Positions 59,901 through 64,000 of a stretch of DNA of 64,000 nt are shown here, in pieces (positions within the stretch are counted from its first letter, which is position 1; the number at the start of each line of letters is the position of its first letter). Origin of the DNA: Castor canadensis (Eukaryota > Chordata > Mammalia > Rodentia > Castoridae); contig NC_133390.1 of NCBI RefSeq assembly GCF_047511655.1, forward strand, positions 130,129,583 to 130,193,582, read 5' to 3'. A program made the translations under genes and the position numbers. The notes beneath the pieces are model-generated. The model had not been told where the DNA came from, ran no database searches, and saw only the letters and a program-made list of their open reading frames with translations.

Positions 59901-60780
59901 AGTAGGAAATACTCTGGAGTTAGTAGGTATAGGTAAAAACTTTCTCAATGAAACCCCAGCAGCACAGCAACTAAGAGATAGCATAGATAAATGGGACCTC
60001 ATAAAACTAAAAAGCTTCTGTTCATCAAAAGAAATGGTCTCTAAACTGAAGAGAACACCCACAGAGTGGGAGAAAATATTTGCCAATTATACATCAGACA
60101 AAGGACTGATAACCAGAATATACAGGGAACTTAAAAAACTAAATTCTCCCAAAACTAATGAACCAATAAAGAAATGGGCATGTGAACTAAACAGAACTTT
60201 CTCAAAAGAAGAAATTCAAATGGCCAGAAAACACATGAAAAAATGCTCACCATCTCTAGCAATAAAGGAAATGCAAATTAAAACCACACTAAGATTCCAC
60301 CTCACCCCTGTTAGAATAGCCATCATCAGCAACACCACCAACAACAGGTGTTGGCGAGGATGTGGGGAAAAAGGAACCCTTTTACACTGTTGGTGGGAAT
60401 GTAGACTAGTACAACCACTCTGGAAAAAAGTTTGGAGGCTACTTAAAAAGATGGACATCGATCTACCATTTGATCCAGCAATACCACTCTTGGGGATATA
60501 CCCAAAAGACTGTTACTCCAGAGGCACCTGCACATCCATGTTTATTGCGGCACTATTCACAATAGCCAAGTTATGGAAACAGCCAAGATGTCCCAGCACT
60601 GACGAATGGATTAAGAAAATGTGGTATCTATACACAATGGAATTTTATGCAGCCATGAAGAAGAACGAAATGTTATCATTCGCTGGTAAATGGATGGAAT
60701 TGGAGAACATCATTCTGAGTGAGGTTAGCCTGGCTCAAAAGACCAAAAATCGTATGTTCTCCCTCATATGTGGACATTAG
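56962..60780 (+). CDS. ORF2: L1-B ORF2p: endonuclease and reverse transcriptase
   Basis: This is 1272 codons with no internal stop. The endonuclease domain keeps N14, E43, Y115, D145, T192, D205, S228 and H230; residue 147 is Thr, encoded by ACC at 57400-57402, exactly as in L1-A. The PIP-box-like motif (Q408 to F415), RT F-A-D-D (D702/D703, 59065-59070) and C-terminal Cys motif (C1130, C1134, H1142, C1147) are present. The ATG context (aaATGG, A at -3) is good. Relative to L1-A it carries T749M, P1062S, I1157V and L1164M; none falls in a catalytic motif. The product would nick DNA and prime reverse transcription of L1 RNA, and can act on SINE RNAs in trans. Competence is predicted from sequence only. 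Confidence 0.97.
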   Translation: MAGITTYLSVLTLNVNGLNSPIKRHRLTKWIKKEDPTICCLQETHLTDRNKHMLRMKGWKKIYQANGPRKQAGVAILISDKVDFKPTLIKRDKEGHSILIKGEIDQKEIIIINLYAPNVNAPNFIKHTLKDLKAYINANTVVVGDFTTPLSSIDRSSKQKLNKEIQDLKYAIDQVDLVDVYRTFHPTSTQYTFFSAAHGTFSKIDHILGHKASLSKYKKIEIIPCILSDHNAVKVELNNKSKDKKHANSWKLNNSLLNEEWIIDAIKEEIKKFLEVNENENTTYRNLWDTAKAVLRGKFIAMSAYIKKIERSQINDLMIHLKLLEKQEQANPKTNRRREIIKIRAEINEIETKKTIQRINETKSWFFEKINKIDRPLANLTKMRREKTQISRIRNAKGEITTNTMEIQEIIRDYFENLYSNKFENLKEMDRFLDTYDHPKLNQEEINHLNRPITQNEIEAAIKSLPKKKSPGPDGFSAEFYQTFKEELIPTLLKLFHEIEREGKLPNTFYEATITLIPKPGKDTSKKENYRPISLMNIDAKILNKIMANRIQQHIKKIIHHDQVGFIPGMQGWFNIRKSINVINHINRSKDKNHLIISIDAEKAFDKIQHHFMIKALRKLGIEGKFLNIIKAIYDKPTASIILNGEKLKPFPLKSGTRQGCPLSPLLFNIVLEFLARAIRQEEGIKGIQIGKETVKISLFADDMILYLKDPKNSTQKLLDIINSYSKVAGYKINIEKSLAFLYTNNEQMEKECMKTIPFTIASKKIKYLGVNLTKDVKDLYKENYTLLKKEIEEDYRKWRDLPCSWIGRINIVKMSILPKVIYMFNAIPIKIPMTFIKEIEKSTVKFIWKHKRPRIAKAILSQKNNAGGITIPDFKLYYKAITIKTAWYWHKNRHEDQWNRIEDPDMKPHNYEQLIFDKGAKNIRWRNSSLFNKNCWENWLAVCKKLKLDPCISPYTKINSKWIKDLNIRPQTLKLIQERVGNTLELVGIGKNFLNETPAAQQLRDSIDKWDLIKLKSFCSSKEMVSKLKRTPTEWEKIFANYTSDKGLITRIYRELKKLNSPKTNEPIKKWACELNRTFSKEEIQMARKHMKKCSPSLAIKEMQIKTTLRFHLTPVRIAIISNTTNNRCWRGCGEKGTLLHCWWECRLVQPLWKKVWRLLKKMDIDLPFDPAIPLLGIYPKDCYSRGTCTSMFIAALFTIAKLWKQPRCPSTDEWIKKMWYLYTMEFYAAMKKNEMLSFAGKWMELENIILSEVSLAQKTKNRMFSLICGH

Positions 60781-61264
60781 ATCAAGGGCAAACACAACAA
60801 GGGGATTGGACTATGAGCACATGATAAAAGCGAGAGCACACAAGGGAGGGGTGAGGATAGGTAAGACACCTAAAAAACTAGCTAGCATTTGTTGCCCTTA
60901 ACGCAGAGAAACTAAAGCAGATACCTTAAAGCAACTGAGGCCAATAGGAAAAGGGGACCAGGAACTAGAGAAAAGGTTAGATCAAAAAGAATTAACCTAG
61001 AAGGTAACACCCACACACAGGAAATCAATGTGAGTCAATGCCCTGTATAGCTATCCTTATCTCAACCAGCAAAAACCCTTGTTCCTTCCTATTATTGCTT
61101 ATACTCTCTCTACAACAAAATTAGAAATAAGGGCAAAATAGTTTCTGCTGGGTATTGAGGGGGGGAGAAGAAGGGGGCGGAGTGGGTGGTAAGGGAGGGG
61201 GTGGGGGCAGGGGGGAGAAATGAACCAAGCCTTGTATGCACATATGAATAATAAAAGAAAAATG
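60781..61264 (+). other. L1-B 3' UTR
   Basis: It is 484 bp with a G-rich tract at 61158-61216 (four runs of 3-6 G separated by loops of 1-2 bases, a strong G-quadruplex pattern) and AATAAA at 61250-61255, 9 bases before the poly(A). Confidence 0.93.
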
Positions 61265-61278
61265 AAAAAAAAAAAAAA

Positions 61279-61290
61279 AAAAGAACCTTC
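61279..61290. repeat. L1-B target-site duplication, right copy
   Basis: Matches 54238-54249. The leading A residues overlap the poly(A) tail, so its exact left edge is ambiguous. Confidence 0.92.
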
Positions 61291-62875
61291 CATTACTCTT
61301 AGACCACAGTCTCATCCCTGGTAATTCTGAAGTCTTGTTCACATACCAATGTGAACTACCATGTGGATCCTTCACAGAGTGGAACAGAATATACAGGAAT
61401 CTTTCTTGCGTATATGTGCTAGTTGAACTGGCAAGAAATGTAGAGGAAAATTGATGGGTAGACTCAATAAGGTGAGTTCAAGAAGTTGCAATTTGGTTTG
61501 TGAAGCTCCAAGAATGTCAGCAGCCCTGCTTTTCATTTCTCCTCTCACATTCCTTTCCCACCTCATAGACTGCACCTCTCCTGGACAGACGTTTTGTCAG
61601 CAGAACATTCTGATACAAATTTCCCTTCACTTCAGTTCTCAGGATGACTACCATTAGGAACCAGCAATGAAAGTGGAATCAGGAAGGTATAGAGGGGTAA
61701 GAATGACAATCAAAAACTGAGATGAAGGCATTGTTCTGATGTTGGGAAAGGTGCTTTTGGTAATTACTGATATTCCTGTGAAAGCCACCTCATCAACTTA
61801 TTCAAAATAAAACAGCCATTATGTAGAAACTGTGACACAGAAGGAAAGAACATAATGATCCTTTTGTTACAAACAGTTATAAATGAGCAAATAAGTCAAG
61901 ATTTCACTCATGGTTCTCTAAAAGAAAGATTAATGATTAGAGCTAATGGATCCTTTAAAATGCCTCTAAATATTACAAAACTGTAAAATGATCTGAAGAT
62001 ACTTTCTCCTGCCTCTTCCTTATACTAATAAACCTCCTTAGAAGTTGAGTATCTGTCTCAGATAACATTACTTCTGGTTGACCCTGAGATCCCAGTTATT
62101 AAACACCAAGGCAGAAATAAATGCCTCCCCTCCAAAAGTAATAACACATCTGTTTTTGACCATTTACTGTTTGGTCAGCAAATGAAAATGCTCTCAACAA
62201 CTATTTTTGCATAATCTTATAACCAGGTAAAGATTAATATCCTTATGCTTTTAGATTATTTTAATATTGACCATGACCTGGCTGTATTAATAATGTGCTA
62301 GGTAGAGTAAAAATAATATGGATTTGAGAGTCAGACCTGATTGTGACAACAAGCAAATAACACTCAGCCTCTCTGGGAGATGAGGAAAATATCTATCTTA
62401 AATACTGTGGTAAACATTAAATTAATTAATGTGTGTTCCAAATGGATATTTTCATGAACAATTTTTACGACCTCTAGCATATTTATCCTACATATGCTTC
62501 TCCTTATTATTTTTCAACCCCTTAGGTACAGGTATGTATAAGTGACTTGTATAATCGTTTGCCTAGCAAAGATTTAAATAGTCCCCAAATTTAAATATCA
62601 TCATTCACCAGCTACTTTTTTTGTAATGATAAAAACTTAGGGTGATGTATTTAGTCTCAAGTCTCACAGCTGGCAAACTTGCAGTTGAATGGATGTTGCT
62701 ATTGGAACACACACCAGAAGAATAATTAATTCATAGTACTACCTTCATTTCAAGCTCACTCAGAAACTGCCTGAGTTTTCCATCATTTACTCTGTCACCT
62801 AATTTCAAGCTCCTACATGGGGGCTCACTTTGTGCTATGCATTTGGCGGTGAGAAGAAAGAACCAATTATTAAAT
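61291..62875. other. Unassigned noncoding sequence
   Basis: Nothing recognisable is seen. Confidence 0.4.
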
Positions 62876-62995
62876 GCATCTTATTGTAGGCATATATAAA
62901 GCACTTCACATGCAGTTTTCTCACTGTTTTCCTAAACTGATTCTATGAAGTATGCTATTAGAATTTCTCACATAATAGATTACAAGACCAAGACA
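62876..62995 (+). repeat. Possible MIR fragment
   Basis: 'gcatatataaagcacttcac', 'atgcagttttctcactgttt' and 'gattctatgaagtatgctat' resemble the MIR core. The match is weak. Confidence 0.45.
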
Positions 62996-64000
62996 TCCTA
63001 TACATTAGTCCATTTTTCATAACTATAAGAGACTGGGTGCTCATAAAGAAAAGTGTTTTAGTCCCATGAGAATTATCTTACTCCCCTCTGAGGACAGCAC
63101 CCCCAATCTCCACTAAACAAAAAATATTAAAGGTCTTTGACCATCCCAACATCACCACAGTAGAAACCAACCTTCCCACATGAACCTGTGCAAAGTATAT
63201 ATGTGGTGCAAGGTATATATGTGGTGCAAACCACATCCAAACCATATGTACTTTTATTACTTGTAAAAAACACATAGAAGGTAAAAATCACTGGGCTCTT
63301 AAATCCAACTGCATGTTATTCTTTATAGAGGATCACTAGGCTGCCCTTGACATTGACTAAGAACCACAAGGGAATGTCTTAGGACCAAGGACAATGCCTT
63401 ACCTTCTCATATCGTGACACAGCCGTAAGATAGATGGCAGGTGGTCATTAGCTTCCCTTTGAATGAACTTTTAAGAGCTCTGAAGATAAACATTATAATG
63501 ACTTTAATTTTGTCCTTCATTTTCTCCATCCTATTAGTGAAAAGACTCTAAATATTAAGATTCTGGATCAGCTACACTTACAACCTCTATAACCAGAGCA
63601 AGCTATTTTACCTGACATGTCCTTGGTTTCCTCTGCTGACAATGAGATTGGATAATATGATCACCCAGAGGTGTTTGGTTCACAAGTAAATTTTTATTTT
63701 ATACTGCAAAATAAAACTCATTTCTATCTTTTTCCCTTGGCCTCATTTTGAAACCTTTTATTCATGTTTAGGACATTCTCCAAAATTTTCAACAAATCTC
63801 CATGTGAGAATAGATAATATACAACATATACACACACACATGAGCATACCCACCCACATCCCACATATGCATAGATTTAATGTGTGCCCAGAAACAAGGA
63901 CCAGTGCAACCACACTATAAATGAATATGTGAGCGAAATGCAGTTGGTGTTTCATTAACCCATTTAGAACCTACGTACCCAGAGAGGCAGGTAAATACTA
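62996..64000. other. Unassigned noncoding sequence
   Basis: A two-unit tandem repeat (tatatatgtggtgcaa) lies at about 63197-63230. No gene or named repeat is seen. Confidence 0.4.

Larger units (their letters stand above)
54250..61281 (+). mobile_element. L1-B, full-length LINE-1, intact
   Basis: The body is 7015 bp (54250-61264), followed by an A-run of about 17. It has a 5' UTR, ORF1, 50-bp spacer, ORF2 and 3' UTR identical in layout to L1-A. A 12-bp duplication flanks it. Both frames are open, and the CpG-rich 5' UTR is not heavily decayed, as expected for a recent copy. L1-A and L1-B are inverted relative to each other. Confidence 0.97.

Overview
The window is mammalian nuclear DNA, AT-rich and repeat-dense, with no host protein-coding gene, tRNA gene or rRNA gene that I can support. 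It looks like intergenic or intronic sequence. The interspersed repeats point to a rodent: ID-type tRNA-derived SINEs, a composite SINE made of two Alu/B1-like monomers followed by an ID-like unit, and ancient MIR, L2 and L1M fragments shared by placental mammals. A beaver-like (castorimorph) host is my best guess. That is inference from memory of SINE architecture and was not tested.

The only intact genes belong to two full-length, near-identical LINE-1 (L1) retrotransposons in opposite orientation. L1-A (minus strand, about 30262-37291) and L1-B (plus strand, about 54250-61281) each have a 1.46-kb CpG-rich 5' UTR, a 400-codon ORF1, a 50-bp spacer, a 1272-codon ORF2, a 484-bp 3' UTR with a G-rich tract, and a poly(A) tail. 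The two ORF2 proteins differ at 4 residues and the two ORF1 proteins at 5, so both copies are young. L1-B has a clean target-site duplication (TSD). L1-A is nested inside a slightly older, 5'-truncated L1 copy, and two sets of TSDs resolve the order of events. Both ORF2 proteins carry Thr instead of Asn at residue 147, a position counted among the endonuclease catalytic residues in human L1; every other catalytic residue I checked is present.

Layout: 1-30190 is old sequence with scattered ID and composite SINEs, one young 3'-end L1 stub (5027-5240), decayed L1 ORF2 pieces (6385-7275, 11796-13275, 17520-19020, 27030-27560), MIRs and microsatellites. 30191-37551 is the nested L1 block. 37552-54237 is a roughly 17-kb spacer with L2, composite SINEs, a second young L1 stub (48293-48493), AT-rich palindromes and a stack of ancient antisense L1 fragments. 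54238-61290 is L1-B with its TSDs. 61291-64000 is mostly unassigned.

How the genes work together: in each L1, ORF1p (a trimeric RNA-binding chaperone) and ORF2p (endonuclease plus reverse transcriptase) would be translated from one bicistronic RNA and carry out target-primed reverse transcription. They probably also mobilise the SINEs in trans. SINE ends share no long sequence with the L1 3' end beyond the A-rich tail, consistent with poly(A)-based recognition. Coordinates of degenerate repeats are approximate because no consensus alignment could be run.
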